Origin: JBEKIK01 sp963838495
GTDB lineage: Bacteria > Planctomycetota > Planctomycetia > Pirellulales > Thermoguttaceae
Assembly (NCBI GenBank): GCA_963838495.1
Contig: CAWIRC010000001.1
Span: forward strand, 558,001 to 622,000
Direction of reading: 5' to 3'
DNA length: 64,000 nucleotides
Shown: positions 47,336 through 57,216 of the stretch, piece by piece
Layout of the letters: each line of letters starts with the position of its first letter
Position numbering within the stretch: position 1 is the first letter of the stretch
Translations under genes and position numbers: made by a program
The notes under the pieces: model-generated
What the model saw: only the letters and a program-made list of their open reading frames with translations
What the model was told of the DNA's origin: nothing
Databases searched by the model: none

Positions 47336-47718
47336 GTCCACACCTCGAAAATGGGGGTAGCCTAAGGAAATTACATATTTTGGTCCTTGACGACACAATA
47401 TATCGGGCCTATCTATTCGGAACTTTTGGAAAAGTTGAAAAAATCGGAAAAGTTTACGCAAATTACCAATATTGCCCGATGTCATCCAGAAAAGCATAAT
47501 TTCACCTGATAAACTCACTTAATTTCAGGGCAAGTAAAATAACCATGTCTTCAATTCAGCAGATGTTCTTTTTTACCTATGTGCTTACTTCTCGATGTTT
47601 TTGCACTTTGACCAAAGCACCTATTTTGTCTTGACCTGACATAATCTGATCCCCATAATCCGTCGTTTTGATTTTCCAAATATTCGCCGGAGCAATATGG
47701 TTAACGAGGTGAAATTCT
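47336..47718. other. Intergenic region
   Basis: About 380 bases between divergent genes. It contains low-complexity purine stretches (AAAGTTGAAAAAATCGGAAAAG near 47432) but no hairpin or ORF worth calling. Confidence 0.4.
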
Positions 47719-48303
47719 ATGCTTCCCCGCCGCCTTTCTGTTTTGGCTTTCTCTCTTCCGGTAATAGCGATATTAAGCGGTTGCCAATCCCCGTATAAAT
47801 CCGACCAAGGGGCACTGCTTGGGGGCTTGCTGGGGGCAGGCACTGGGGCGGCAATCGGAAGTGCCGTTCACAATCCGTTGGCCGGCGCTGCTATTGGTAC
47901 TGGCGTTGGTGCGATAAGCGGCGCCGCTATAGGCAGTGCTCTCGACGAGCAGGACGCCAAAAACCGCGCCATGATCGCTCAGCAATTTGGACGACCCATT
48001 TCGGCCAACCCCGTTTCCGTCCCCGACGTAATCAACATGACCAGATCCGGTGTGGATGAAGAACTCATTTTCAACCACGTCCGCACCCACGGTGTTGCCG
48101 GCCCGATACAGGCCCAAGATGTGATAGTTATGCAGCAACAAGGCGTAAGCAAGCGGGTTATCGCCATCATGCAGGAACCGCCGGTCATCCCGCCCCAGCC
48201 CATGGTAATGCAACCGGCGCCGCCGCCCGTGGTCGTCGAGGAGTATCCTTATGTGCATGCCTATTGGGGGCCACCCTGCTATTATCATCGCCATTATTGG
48301 TAA
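47719..48303 (+). CDS. Glycine-zipper lipoprotein
   Basis: 194 residues. Lipobox ILSGC at residues 18-22. Two glycine-zipper segments follow (GALLGGLLGAGTGAAIGSAV and AIGTGVGAISGAAIGSAL), which commonly form helices inserted in membranes. A helical part (DVINMTRSGVDEELIFNHVR) follows, and the end is Pro/Tyr/His rich (YYHRHYW). Similar proteins are abundant in planctomycetes and proteobacteria. Outer-membrane or periplasmic anchoring is likely; function unknown. AGGTG eight bases before the ATG serves as the ribosome site. Confidence 0.82.
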   Translation: MLPRRLSVLAFSLPVIAILSGCQSPYKSDQGALLGGLLGAGTGAAIGSAVHNPLAGAAIGTGVGAISGAAIGSALDEQDAKNRAMIAQQFGRPISANPVSVPDVINMTRSGVDEELIFNHVRTHGVAGPIQAQDVIVMQQQGVSKRVIAIMQEPPVIPPQPMVMQPAPPPVVVEEYPYVHAYWGPPCYYHRHYW

Positions 48304-48489
48304 CATGGCGATTAACCAATTGCGGTTTCGCGATATACATCAACTTATCTCTGCTAATCCTCCGCACGTTTCCCGCCATTTTCTCCCGCCGACTGCGGTC
48401 CTGAAATTGAATCGGGGATAAAATTCGCCCCGAAGCATTCACCCCGGCCTCATTTGACCGTATGATGGGGATTCACTTGGGGTCCTATC

Positions 48490-50867
48490 ATGCACCGCAC
48501 GGCCATCGACAATCTCGAAGCCTTTTTACCCCGGTTCGGTTTGACGGAATTTCGCCACGGCCAAAAGGAAGTTATATCCACCGTGCTTGCCGGGCAGGAT
48601 TGCCTGTGCGTCATGCCAACCGGTGGAGGTAAAAGCCTCTGCTACCAACTGCCGGCGATTGTCCTGGACGGGTTAACCCTGGTCGTTTCGCCGCTTATCG
48701 CCTTGATGAAAGATCAGGTCGACCAACTTTGCGCCTGGGCCTGCCGGTCACTTTCATCAACAGCACCATTTCAGTTGCCGAGCAGAACGACAGGCTTTCG
48801 CGCATGGCCGCCGGCGAATACCGAATCGCCTATGTCGTGCCGGAGCGATTCCGCAGCGGCAAATTCATCGATGCCGTGCGCACGGTGGGCATCAAATTGC
48901 TGGCCGTCAACGAGGCTCATTGCATCAGTCAGTGGGGGCACGATTTCCGTCCCGATTACGCCCGGCTGGGTTATTTTCGTAAAATCCTGGACAATCCGCC
49001 CGCCATCGCCTTGACCGCCACCGCCACCGACAACGTCCGCCGCGACATCGTCGAACAACTCGATCTCCACGAACCCCGGACCTTTATCACCGGTTTTGAA
49101 CGCCCGAATCTTTTCTACCAGGTTCTTGCCGCCAGCGGAGAACGTCAAAAGACAGAAATGCTTTTGCAGTTTATCCACGAAACGCCCGGCCCGGGCATTA
49201 TCTACACCTCCACTCGAAAACGCGCCGAAGAAGTCGCCGAGCTGATCTCGGCCCAATCCAAACGCCGCGTTACCGTGTATCATGCCGGCCTGCTGCCCGA
49301 CCAGCGCCGCACCGCCCAGGACGCATTCATGGACGGCCGCTGCGAAATTATCACAGCCACAAACGCCTTTGGCATGGGCATCGACAAGGCCGACGTCCGT
49401 TATGTTGTGCACTACAACATTCCCGGCAGCCTGGAAGCCTATTACCAGGAAGCCGGCCGGGCAGGCCGCGACGGCCTGCTTTCGCACTGCCTGATGCTCT
49501 ACAGCTACTCGGACACCTATATTCAAAGATTTTTCATCGATAGCGCCTATCCCGACCGCGAATTCGTCGCCCAAGTCTACGAGTTTCTCCGCGGCCTCGA
49601 CGATGATCCCATTGAATGCACGCAACAAGAGATCAAAGAAACCCTCGGCTTGACTCTCAGCACCGAGGGCGTGGGGAACTGCGAACAAATCCTGGAAAGC
49701 GCCGGCGTTCTGGAACGGCTTATTTCTTCGCAAAACTTGGCCGCCGTTCGCATCGACTCGGACCTGCCCACACTCGTAGATCTGCTTCCCAAGCAGGCCA
49801 ATGTGCAGCGCAAAGTGCTCCGCGCGGTCGAACGCCTGGTAGGCCGGCGACGCCAGGAATTGATCCCCTTTTCTCCCAATCGCCTCGCGATCGGCGATGA
49901 AATAGATCAATCCTCAGTTATACGGGCCTTACACGAACTCAATCACCTGGAGGCATTCACCTACGTCCCGCCGTTTCGAGGCAGGGCCATTCGCATGATC
50001 CGCCGCGATTTGCCATTTGACAAACTCGGCATCGATTTCGCCACGCTCGAGCGACGCAAAGCTTCTGAATTGCAAAAACTCGATCAGATAGTCAAATTCG
50101 CTCTGAGCCGTTCTTGCCGGCAGCAGGAAATCCTCCGCTATTTCGGCGAGAAAAACCCAAAACCCTGCACGCATTGCGACAATTGCGGAAATTCCGTTGA
50201 TGCAAAACAAATTCCCGGCGGCAAATCACTCGAAGCCGTGCTGATAGTGCTTAGCGGCGTTGCCCGCACCCAGGCCCGTTTCGCCTGCGGAAAAAATCTC
50301 ATCGCCCAGATGCTTTGCGGCTCCGGAAACGAGAGAATCAAACAATTACGCCTCGATCGGCTGAGCACCTTCGGCCTGCTGAGGCATTTAAAGCAACCCG
50401 AGGTCGTTGCGGTCATCGACGCCTTGATTTCACTAGGCTGCCTGCAACAGGAAGATATTGATAAATACCGCCCCGTGGTCAAATTGACCGACTTCGGCGA
50501 TGATGTAATGCGATCCAAAACGCAATTGCAAACCTCATTGCCGATTCAGGCGCCCCTTTTCCACAAAATCCACGATGATGCGGCAATCGTTTCCGACTCG
50601 CCCCCGCCGCCTAAAAAGCCCGCCCCGGCGCTGCAGCACAAAAATGACGCCGATCTGCTCTCCGCCCTGAAGCGCTGGCGTCTGGAAATCGCCGACGAAG
50701 CCGGCATCCCCGCCTATTGCATCTTCCACAACACCGCCTTGAATGAAATGGTAAGCCGCCGTCCGCAATCCGCGGCCGAATTGCTCGAAATCAAGGGCCT
50801 CGGCCCTGCCAAGGTCAAACAATTCGGCCAATCATTGCTCGAAATCATCGCCGAATACGCCATTTGA
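48490..50867 (+). CDS. recQ: ATP-dependent DNA helicase RecQ, one-base frameshift
   Basis: About 793 codons in two frames. The N-terminus (FRHGQKEVISTVLAGQDCL, Walker A MPTGGGKSLCYQLPA, LIALMKDQVDQLCA) ends in one frame; the next part LGLPVTFINSTISVAEQNDR is in another. A missing C near 48733-48736 explains it. The second helicase motif reads NEAHCISQWGHDF rather than DEAH. RecA-like domain 2 carries GMGIDKADVRYVVHYNIPGS and QEAGRAGRDG. The zinc domain is CRQQEILRYFGEKNPKPC then CDNCGN. HRDC domain at the end (ALKRWRLEIADEAGIPAYC). RecQ unwinds DNA during recombination repair. A GTTGGGG hairpin follows the stop. Confidence 0.92.
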
Positions 50868-50875
50868 TCCAATTA

Positions 50876-50906
50876 GTTGGGGCGGCAGTTAAACCGCCGC
50901 CCCAAC
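50876..50906. terminator. GTTGGGGCGGC hairpin, probable recQ terminator
   Basis: 15-bp stem with one mismatch and a one-base loop (arms GTTGGGGCGGCAGTT and AACCGCCGCCCCAAC), beginning nine bases after the recQ stop codon. It differs from the purE hairpin at 18247-18277 by a few bases. Confidence 0.55.
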
Positions 50907-51096
50907 AAAGTCGCACCATTCCCTTTCCTCAAACCGCTTTCGGTTCCGCGATTATTTACCCACAAGGGGGGCCGGCCATCGATATTTTCACACCTAACCG
51001 ATACAATTCATAGGGTAAATTTTATAAAGGCGAATTCGCCCATTTTTTAAACATGGCCCGCAAACGCCCGGCATCGAAAAATGGAATAATCAGTCA

Positions 51097-53007
51097 ATGG
51101 ACGATCAAAAGGACAAAAATCAATTACCACCCCCTCCCGGCAAACCGCTTCCCAAGCCAGTCCGCAGTAATTCCGTCTTCTGGCTCTTTATGATATTGCT
51201 AGCCGTGCTGGCGGCAATCTACTTCTCCTCCGACCGCACCAAGCGGTCCGAAATCTCCTACGGCGATTTCCGCATACAACTTGACAATAAAAACATTGCC
51301 AAAATCAAGGTTCAAGGCTCCACGGCTTATGGTGATTTTAAAACTCCGCCGCCCAAACTGGAGCCCAAATTCGTCACCGTCCTTCCGCCCTACGCCTCTT
51401 TGGACGAAACGCTGGACCGCCAACTTCGCGAACAGCTGGGCACAAACTACGACGCCGCCGAGCCCAGCGACAGCACCTTTACCGTGCTCTCGGTTTATCT
51501 TCTGGTCACGGTCGGCATGATCGCCTTGTTGTGGTTCATGTTCCGCAGGGCCCGCGATTCCATATTCACCGGCGGACTGATGGGCGGATTCAGCAAAAGC
51601 GGCGCACGGCGCTACGATGCCGGCGACAAATCCGTCACCTTCGACGACGTGGCCGGACTGGAAGGCGTCAAGCACGAACTGGAAGAAGTCGTGGAATTCC
51701 TCAAAAATCCGGAAAAATTTCAGCGCTCGGCGCCCGCGTGCCCAAGGGCATCCTGCTGATGGGCCCGCCAGGCGCCGGCAAAACCCTCCTTGCCCGGGCC
51801 GTAGCCGGCGAGGCCGGGGTGCCCTTCTTCTCCATCAACGGCTCGGAATTCATCCAGATGTTCGTGGGCGTGGGGGCGGGCCGGGTCCGCGACCTGTTCA
51901 ACACCGCCAAGGAAAACGCCCCGGCCATCCTGTTCATCGATGAAATCGACGCCGTCGGGCGGCACCGCGGCGCAGGCATCGGCGGCGGACACGATGAACG
52001 CGAACAAACACTCAACCAAATCCTCAGCGAAATGGACGGCTTCACGCAAACCCAATCGGTGATCGTTATGGCCGCCTCCAATCGCCCGGACGTCCTCGAT
52101 CCCGCGCTCTGCGCCCGGCCGCTTCGACCGCCACATAACGGTCGATCGTCCCAACCTCAAGGGCCGACGCGAAATTTTCAAAGTCCATACCCGCGACGTA
52201 CCCCTCGCCCCAGACGTGGACCTGGAACGCCTGGCTGCCGGCACCGTAGGCCTGACCGGGGCCGACATCCAGAACCTCGTCAACGAGGCGGCGCTCTGGG
52301 CCAGCCGAAACGACAAGAAAAATGTCGATATGACAGATTTTGAATACGCCCGCGACAAAGTCATCATGGGCGCAAAACGCGAAGAAGTGCTATCCGGCAA
52401 AGAAAAATCAATGACCGCCTTTCACGAGTCCGGCCATGCACTGCTGGCCTGGCTCGTGCCCTCCGGCGATCACGTGCACAAGGTCTCCATCATCCCCCGC
52501 GGCCACGCACTGGGCGCAACCCAACTCCTGCCCGAGGAAGATCGACTGAACATCAGCGAATCGGAACTGCACGTCCGCCTGCTGATCGGCTTGGGGGGCC
52601 GGGCGGCTGAAAAAATGGTCTTCAACGAGTTCAGCGCCGGGGCCGAAAACGACCTTAATAACGTCACCCAACTCGCACGGCGCATGGTCACCTACTGGGG
52701 CATGAGCGATCGGCTGGGCCCGGTCGCCTTCCGCGATAGCGAAGACCATCCCTTTCTGGGCAAGGAAATGACCGAACCCCGCCGCTACAGCGAACACACG
52801 GCCCAACTCATCGACGAGGAGATCTCCCGCATCCTGCACGAGGCCTCCGACAAGGCCTTTGATCTTTTAACCCGCCACCGCGACAAACTCGACATCCTTG
52901 CCAAAGCCTTAGAGAAGTCAGAAACCCTGGACGAGAGCGACATAGAAGAACTCATCGGCCCGCCGGCCTACAAGAAAAACGGCGTGAAAGCAAAGGACGG
53001 CAAATAG
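51097..53007 (+). CDS. ftsH: ATP-dependent zinc metalloprotease FtsH, three one-base deletions
   Basis: About 637 codons. N-terminal membrane helix NSVFWLFMILLAVLAAIYF, a periplasmic segment, then helix VYLLVTVGMIALLWFMF. The AAA+ domain contains MGPPGAGKTLLARAVAGEAG, ILFIDEIDAVGRHRG and ASNRPDVLDPALxRPGRFDR (second region of homology). The protease site is HESGH (HExxH), with the third ligand in GGRAAEKMVF. The frame is broken at three places: near 51725, 52108 and 52115, each where one C/G appears to be missing (QRLGARVPKG, PALLRPGRF). It degrades unassembled membrane proteins. Otherwise fully conserved, so the deletions are probably artefacts. Confidence 0.92.
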
Positions 53008-53880
53008 GGTTCAGGGTTCGGGGTTCAGGTTTTTCATCAGGGGGTTGGGAATTGTTTCCGGGATACGAAGAAAAGTGAAATTACGTCTTGTGAGGCTGGG
53101 GTTAAAGGGTTGGAAGATAAGATGTTAGGGTGCCGTTTTTTTAGGCATTTTAGTGGTGTGAAATAAAGCAGAGGGTTTTGCAGAGTGATGATATGCGCAA
53201 GTGATTTGCGGATTAAGGATTTGGAATTTTTCCTCAGTAGGTTTTTGAAAATGAATTATTTCAGAAAAGTCGAAAATTGATGATTTAACCGGACACAACA
53301 AGGGGGGTGGAGTTAAGTGATTGTGGGATAATCAGATATGAAAATGGCTAGGGGTAAATACGCTAGAAAAAAGTTACAAGGTTGAATTGGAATAGTTCCT
53401 CATTTTGGCAATTTTTGGATGATTTTCGGGGGTGAGTAAGGAAAACAATACTTTCCACGAAGGACATAAAGGACACGGAGATATGAAGTGGAGAGTGGGC
53501 AGTGGGCGGTGTACAATCGCTGGAAATGGACTGCTGGGCAAGCCAGCAATGCACCCGAGCGCGGAAATATAAATTGGGGGCTATGGTCGCAAGCGAAAAG
53601 TTTGCCTTAAGAAGTCCGAGTGTCTCATTTTTTTCTTTAATGACGGATTAACGACATTCTGAATTACGAGATGGGGAAAAGGAGCAATTAGTTCAAGTAG
53701 CCGCAAGACCTGCGGATAATGCGCAAGAATTTCATCAATTTAAGGATTTTTGTTATAGGCTTCAGTCAAGAGGATCGGCCTTGCTTGCAATTAGATGCGT
53801 GTTTGGCTATGCTCCCAGAATTGGAAATCTTCTTACAAGGTAAATTCGGTCGAAAGTAATCTTAAGGTAGTTATAGAATC
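53008..53880. other. Long intergenic region without gene
   Basis: About 870 bases. It starts with a GGGTTCAGGG short-word repeat (53008-53032) and contains a copy of the TGCTGG hairpin (53532-53548) preceded by a CACGAAGGACATAAAGGACA word. No ORF with a start and ribosome site and no structured RNA was seen. Confidence 0.45.
53531..53549. repeat. TGCTGG hairpin repeat, copy 2
   Basis: TGCTGG and CCAGCA around GCAAG, followed by TGCACCC. It is close to the unit at 24961-24983. Confidence 0.45.
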
Positions 53881-54996
53881 ATGAAGTTCCGTATTATTTT
53901 TCTAATCTTTTTGCTTGGAATCATTGTCCTCATCTCGGGATATTTGTCTTTCTTTACCGCAGAGAGGCAGAAGGGCTTTGATATTGTTCAAAGTAAATTT
54001 CTCGGCTCGCTTTGGAACGAGTCACTTGCCAAGGCTTCAATTATTTCACAGGATGTTGGGCAGTCTTTCGTAGTTCCAGGAGGGGCGATCTGGACTTTCG
54101 GCGACACCTTCAAAGGCTCGCGGTCCGCCGATGGAACTCCGCACTACTCAGGAGGAGCGGTATCCTGTAGCATTGCCTTTCTTGCGGAGAATGCCCAAAG
54201 CTATCCTCCCGCCTTCGCGTATTTCGTGTCCAGTACTGGTGAGGTTGTTTCCCCATTTGAGCTTTACCCGGATGAATCTTTGGAACGTCATCGGATTTGG
54301 CCGTTGGGCGGCATATATGTCAACGACCACTACTACCTTTATTACTCTCTAATCGAGATCGTTGGCGAAGGATCATGGGACTTCCGTAGAATTAATTCCG
54401 GCCTTGCTCGGTCGAATGTCGGGCTCGGACGATATGATCGCCTTCGGCCAAGTGACGATTGGCGTTTTCCAGTTGAGCCCTCTCAAGTGTTTGAAATAGA
54501 AGGTTGGATCTATCTTTTTGAGATCAAAGAAATCAAAGGTAAACAGGGCGCTGCCCTTTCACGGGTGCGACCCGAGAAAATTGAGGATCCACATTCGTAT
54601 AAGTTCTATACTGGCGTTGGTCCAAAATTTTCACCCCAAAAAGAATCCTCATCTATTATTGTTGAGAACGTTCCCGGGCAGGTCTCGGTCGCCTGGAATG
54701 AGTATCTAAAAAAGTATGTGATGGCCGCCTCAAGTGACTTTCGTAATCCCCTAGAGATTCGCTTCCATGTCGCCGATGCTCTTTATGGCCCCTGGAGTCC
54801 ATGTGTTGCTCGAATTGAGGTGCCCGAGCATCGTCAGGGAAAGCGTGTCAGTCTCGTGTATTGCGCCTACCTTCACCCTGAACTGTTTCGGGAGAATGGT
54901 CGTGTGATGAATTTAACCTACTCACTAGGTCTATACGATGCCGGCTTCGATGAAAACTGTGAGATGGTCGAGATTGAACTTAGACGTCAAAACTGA
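53881..54996 (+). CDS. DUF4185-like membrane-anchored protein
   Basis: 371 residues. The N-terminus is a membrane helix or uncleaved signal (FLIFLLGIIVLISGYLSFF). The body resembles DUF4185, a five-bladed propeller-like domain related to glycosidase folds: WTFGDTF near residue 76, IWPLGGIYVNDHYYLYYSL, VSVAWNEYLKKYVMAASS and the end AHYVYCAYLHPELF-like phrases. It uses more AT-rich codons than its neighbours, and a RAYT transposase follows, so it may be acquired DNA. Its stop region overlaps the convergent transposase by 17 bases. Substrate unknown. Confidence 0.7.
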   Translation: MKFRIIFLIFLLGIIVLISGYLSFFTAERQKGFDIVQSKFLGSLWNESLAKASIISQDVGQSFVVPGGAIWTFGDTFKGSRSADGTPHYSGGAVSCSIAFLAENAQSYPPAFAYFVSSTGEVVSPFELYPDESLERHRIWPLGGIYVNDHYYLYYSLIEIVGEGSWDFRRINSGLARSNVGLGRYDRLRPSDDWRFPVEPSQVFEIEGWIYLFEIKEIKGKQGAALSRVRPEKIEDPHSYKFYTGVGPKFSPQKESSSIIVENVPGQVSVAWNEYLKKYVMAASSDFRNPLEIRFHVADALYGPWSPCVARIEVPEHRQGKRVSLVYCAYLHPELFRENGRVMNLTYSLGLYDAGFDENCEMVEIELRRQN

Positions 54997-55495
54997 TTTC
55001 CCCGACATATCTTGAAGTGGGGTTGCCTAATGGAGGCGGCACGGGATCGAGCAGCTCATCGCTCTTGCCGCCGCCATGATTGGCAAAACTGCTCCAGCGA
55101 TATTCGCCGGCATGTTCCACCATCTTGGCCCGTAACGGATTGGCTTTGATATACCTTAGCGCCGCCAGCAGGTGTTCGTCGTCTTGGATCACCGGGCTCT
55201 TGAACAGTCCTTGCCATACGTGTCCGCTGCTTTTGTGAAAGCGATGATAGCGCTGCGTGAGCGAAACCAACAGGCTCTGCACGATTCTGCTGATCGAGCT
55301 TCCGCGCGGGCGGAGCAGAAGATGAATGTGATTGCCCATCAGGCAGTAGCCGCACAAATCGAAAGGCTTGCGCTCTTTCAGGTCGGCTATGGCTTTTAAG
55401 AAGGCCGGATAATCTCCTTCCCCGCGAAAGACCGCCTGCCGGTTATTGCCGCGATTGATCACATAATATACCAATCCGTCATCTATAGGTCGCAA
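54980..55495 (-). CDS. REP-associated tyrosine transposase (RAYT, Y1-type)
   Basis: 171 residues from a TTG start. Relatives begin MPRPLRPIDDGLVYYVINRG; here ATG CCT (55507) is followed by TGA (55501-55499) where CGA (Arg) is expected, then CCT TTG CGA. So the intact N-terminus would need a C-to-T reversion, or TTG at 55495 is used. The HUH motif is MGNHIHLLL, and the catalytic tyrosine is in the helix SLLVSLTQRYHRFHKSSGHV. C-terminal part has ALRYIKANPLRAKMVEH. RAYTs act on REP palindromes in single-stranded DNA; no flanking palindrome is obvious here. Confidence 0.85.
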   Translation of the reverse strand: MRPIDDGLVYYVINRGNNRQAVFRGEGDYPAFLKAIADLKERKPFDLCGYCLMGNHIHLLLRPRGSSISRIVQSLLVSLTQRYHRFHKSSGHVWQGLFKSPVIQDDEHLLAALRYIKANPLRAKMVEHAGEYRWSSFANHGGGKSDELLDPVPPPLGNPTSRYVGEISFDV

Positions 55496-55567
55496 AGGTC
55501 AAGGCATGACACCGAATTCAGCGGTTTTTTCCTGTTCTGTCTAGAGATAATAGTTCTGACCCCTTTT

Positions 55568-56497
55568 TCACCCGCCTTCTTTCCCTTCAGCCAAGGCTTG
55601 CTGCCTCAGGGCGGCGGCGCCGAGCAGACCGCCCATTCCCATAGACTCGACGGCGGTGCTGGGAACGAGCATGAGCGCACCTTTTTCCTTGAGCCCTTCG
55701 TAGAGCATGTTCATTGCCCGCAGATGCAGGGCGGTGGGATTATCGGCGTAGGATTTGGCGGCGGTTTCAAAAAGGTGGGCGATTTCGACTTCAGCCTCGC
55801 CGAGAATGATGCGGGCCTGTTTTTCACGGGACGCCTGAGCCTCGCGCGACATGGCATCTTGCAGCGACTCGGGGATGACGACGTCGCGCATCTCGACCGA
55901 CTGCACCGTGACGCCCCAGGGATTGGTACGATCGTCGATCAGCTTCTGCAATTCGAGTTCGATCTGTTCGCGGCCGCGGAGCAGATTGGTCAGGGACGTG
56001 CGGCCGATGATGTCCCGCAGCGCGGTTTGCGCCGCCCAACTCACGGCCTGTTCGTAATCCTGCACTTCCAAGGCGGCTTTCTCAGGATCATAAACCATCC
56101 AAAACAGCACGGCATCGACATTGACCGGGACGGCGTCGGAAGTCAGCGTTTGCTCTGCGGCGAAATTTGTAGTGATTGTGCGCTGATCGATCCATGCGGT
56201 GACACTGTCCACGAGCGGGATGATCCAAAAAAGGCCCGGCCCGCGATAGCCGACAAAGCGTCCCAATCGCAAGATCACGCCGCGTTCCCATTGCGACGCT
56301 ATTTTCGGGGAGAGACTTACCAGCCAGCCGAGCAGAATTCCCGCAATGACGGGCCACGGCGCGTCTATAAGCCAAGTCCAGAACGCTCCCGCTATGGTCG
56401 GGACGAGAAAGAAGAACGCCGCCACGACATTGACGCGGACGGTGGGAAAATTGAACTTGATGTTCAGGTTTTTCATAGTACTTTTTTCATCGGCCAT
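55568..56497 (-). CDS. SPFH/band-7 (slipin-like) membrane protein
   Basis: 309 residues. Two hydrophobic segments (VVAAFFFLVPTIAGAFWTWL and PVIAGILLGWLVSLSP), then the SPFH domain: SQWERGVILRLGRFVGYRGP, GLFWIIPLVDSVTAWIDQRT, SDAVPVNVDAVLFWMVYDPE. A coiled region follows (SREAQASREKQARIILGEAE). Such proteins form large membrane scaffolds. The ATG at 56497 overlaps the end of the GntR regulator gene by 11 bases, so translation is coupled. Confidence 0.9.
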   Translation of the reverse strand: MADEKSTMKNLNIKFNFPTVRVNVVAAFFFLVPTIAGAFWTWLIDAPWPVIAGILLGWLVSLSPKIASQWERGVILRLGRFVGYRGPGLFWIIPLVDSVTAWIDQRTITTNFAAEQTLTSDAVPVNVDAVLFWMVYDPEKAALEVQDYEQAVSWAAQTALRDIIGRTSLTNLLRGREQIELELQKLIDDRTNPWGVTVQSVEMRDVVIPESLQDAMSREAQASREKQARIILGEAEVEIAHLFETAAKSYADNPTALHLRAMNMLYEGLKEKGALMLVPSTAVESMGMGGLLGAAALRQQALAEGKEGG

Positions 56498-56897
56498 GGG
56501 TTCTCTCCTGAAATAGTGAGTAGGTATGTTGGATTTCTTGCAACAATTCGTCTTTTGTAAAACCCCTGGCCGTGGCATCGGCCAGTAATCGTTCGGTTAT
56601 TGCCCGGAGTTCCTTTTTGCGCCGCGAGAGCGAATGTGAAGCCTCGGCGCCAGGCACTGTCTCGACAAACGTGCCTACGCCGCGGCGGGTGCTTAAAATC
56701 CCTTGGCGTTCCAGCTCCGCATACACTCGGGCGACCGTATTCGCGTTCATCCGCAATTCTACCGCCAATTGGCGTACCGTCGGCAGTCGATCGCCGAGTT
56801 GTAGTTTGCCCAACATCACGGCCGACTTGATGGCGCGTTCCAATTGCGCGTAGAGCGGCAGGGGATCATCACGTTCAATGGTGAAAGGCAAATTCAT
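56487..56897 (-). CDS. GntR-family regulator (YtrA subfamily)
   Basis: 136 residues. The winged helix-turn-helix is LYAQLERAIKSAVMLGKLQL, GDRLPTVRQLAVELRMNAN and TVARVYAELERQGIL; the C-terminal tail is short and helical (ELRAITERLLADATARGF), as in the YtrA group, which lacks a large effector domain and often controls the adjacent membrane protein genes. The overlap with the slipin gene makes that its likely target; the ligand is unknown. An AT-rich stretch (ATAATATTATACTAG near 56899) just upstream may be its promoter and operator. Confidence 0.9.
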   Translation of the reverse strand: MNLPFTIERDDPLPLYAQLERAIKSAVMLGKLQLGDRLPTVRQLAVELRMNANTVARVYAELERQGILSTRRGVGTFVETVPGAEASHSLSRRKKELRAITERLLADATARGFTKDELLQEIQHTYSLFQERTHGR

Positions 56898-57216
56898 AAT
56901 AATATTATACTAGTATATTCATACAAGTCAATTTAATTTTCGGGTGGTTCCAAAGCCACCGAAATAGCTTATCCGGCTTGTTACGCGCGTCCGCTTACAT
57001 CGACCACCATCAGTACCAGCCGACGTGCGGCTAAGACGAGGCGTTTCGAAAATGGACCGATAAACGCCATGGAATTTGGTGTTCCGAGAACTCGTGCCTT
57101 TTTTCGGAACCAAGTCTGGCCCGAGGTTTTCCCATAGAATGGCTTTTAGCACTTCCTAGATTGCGAAGGAATCGTGGGACACGATCCCGCCTGACGCCCA
57201 AACTCGCACCGGAACA
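56898..57216. other. Intergenic region
   Basis: About 320 bases between the GntR gene and the TolC-like gene, both minus. It has an AT-rich palindromic stretch near 56899-56913 and an imperfect hairpin around GGTGG/CCACC (56944-56960). No gene. Confidence 0.4.

Noticed and set aside
48771..49910. 379-codon open frame antisense to recQ
   Set aside because: A shadow of recQ codon structure; no homology pattern and no start signal. The same applies to long antisense frames over der (20657-21685) and the RND adaptor (38339-39193).
53008..53880. RNase P RNA, tmRNA or CRISPR in the long gap
   Set aside because: No RNase P conserved core, no tmRNA-like ends and no direct repeats with regular spacers were seen.
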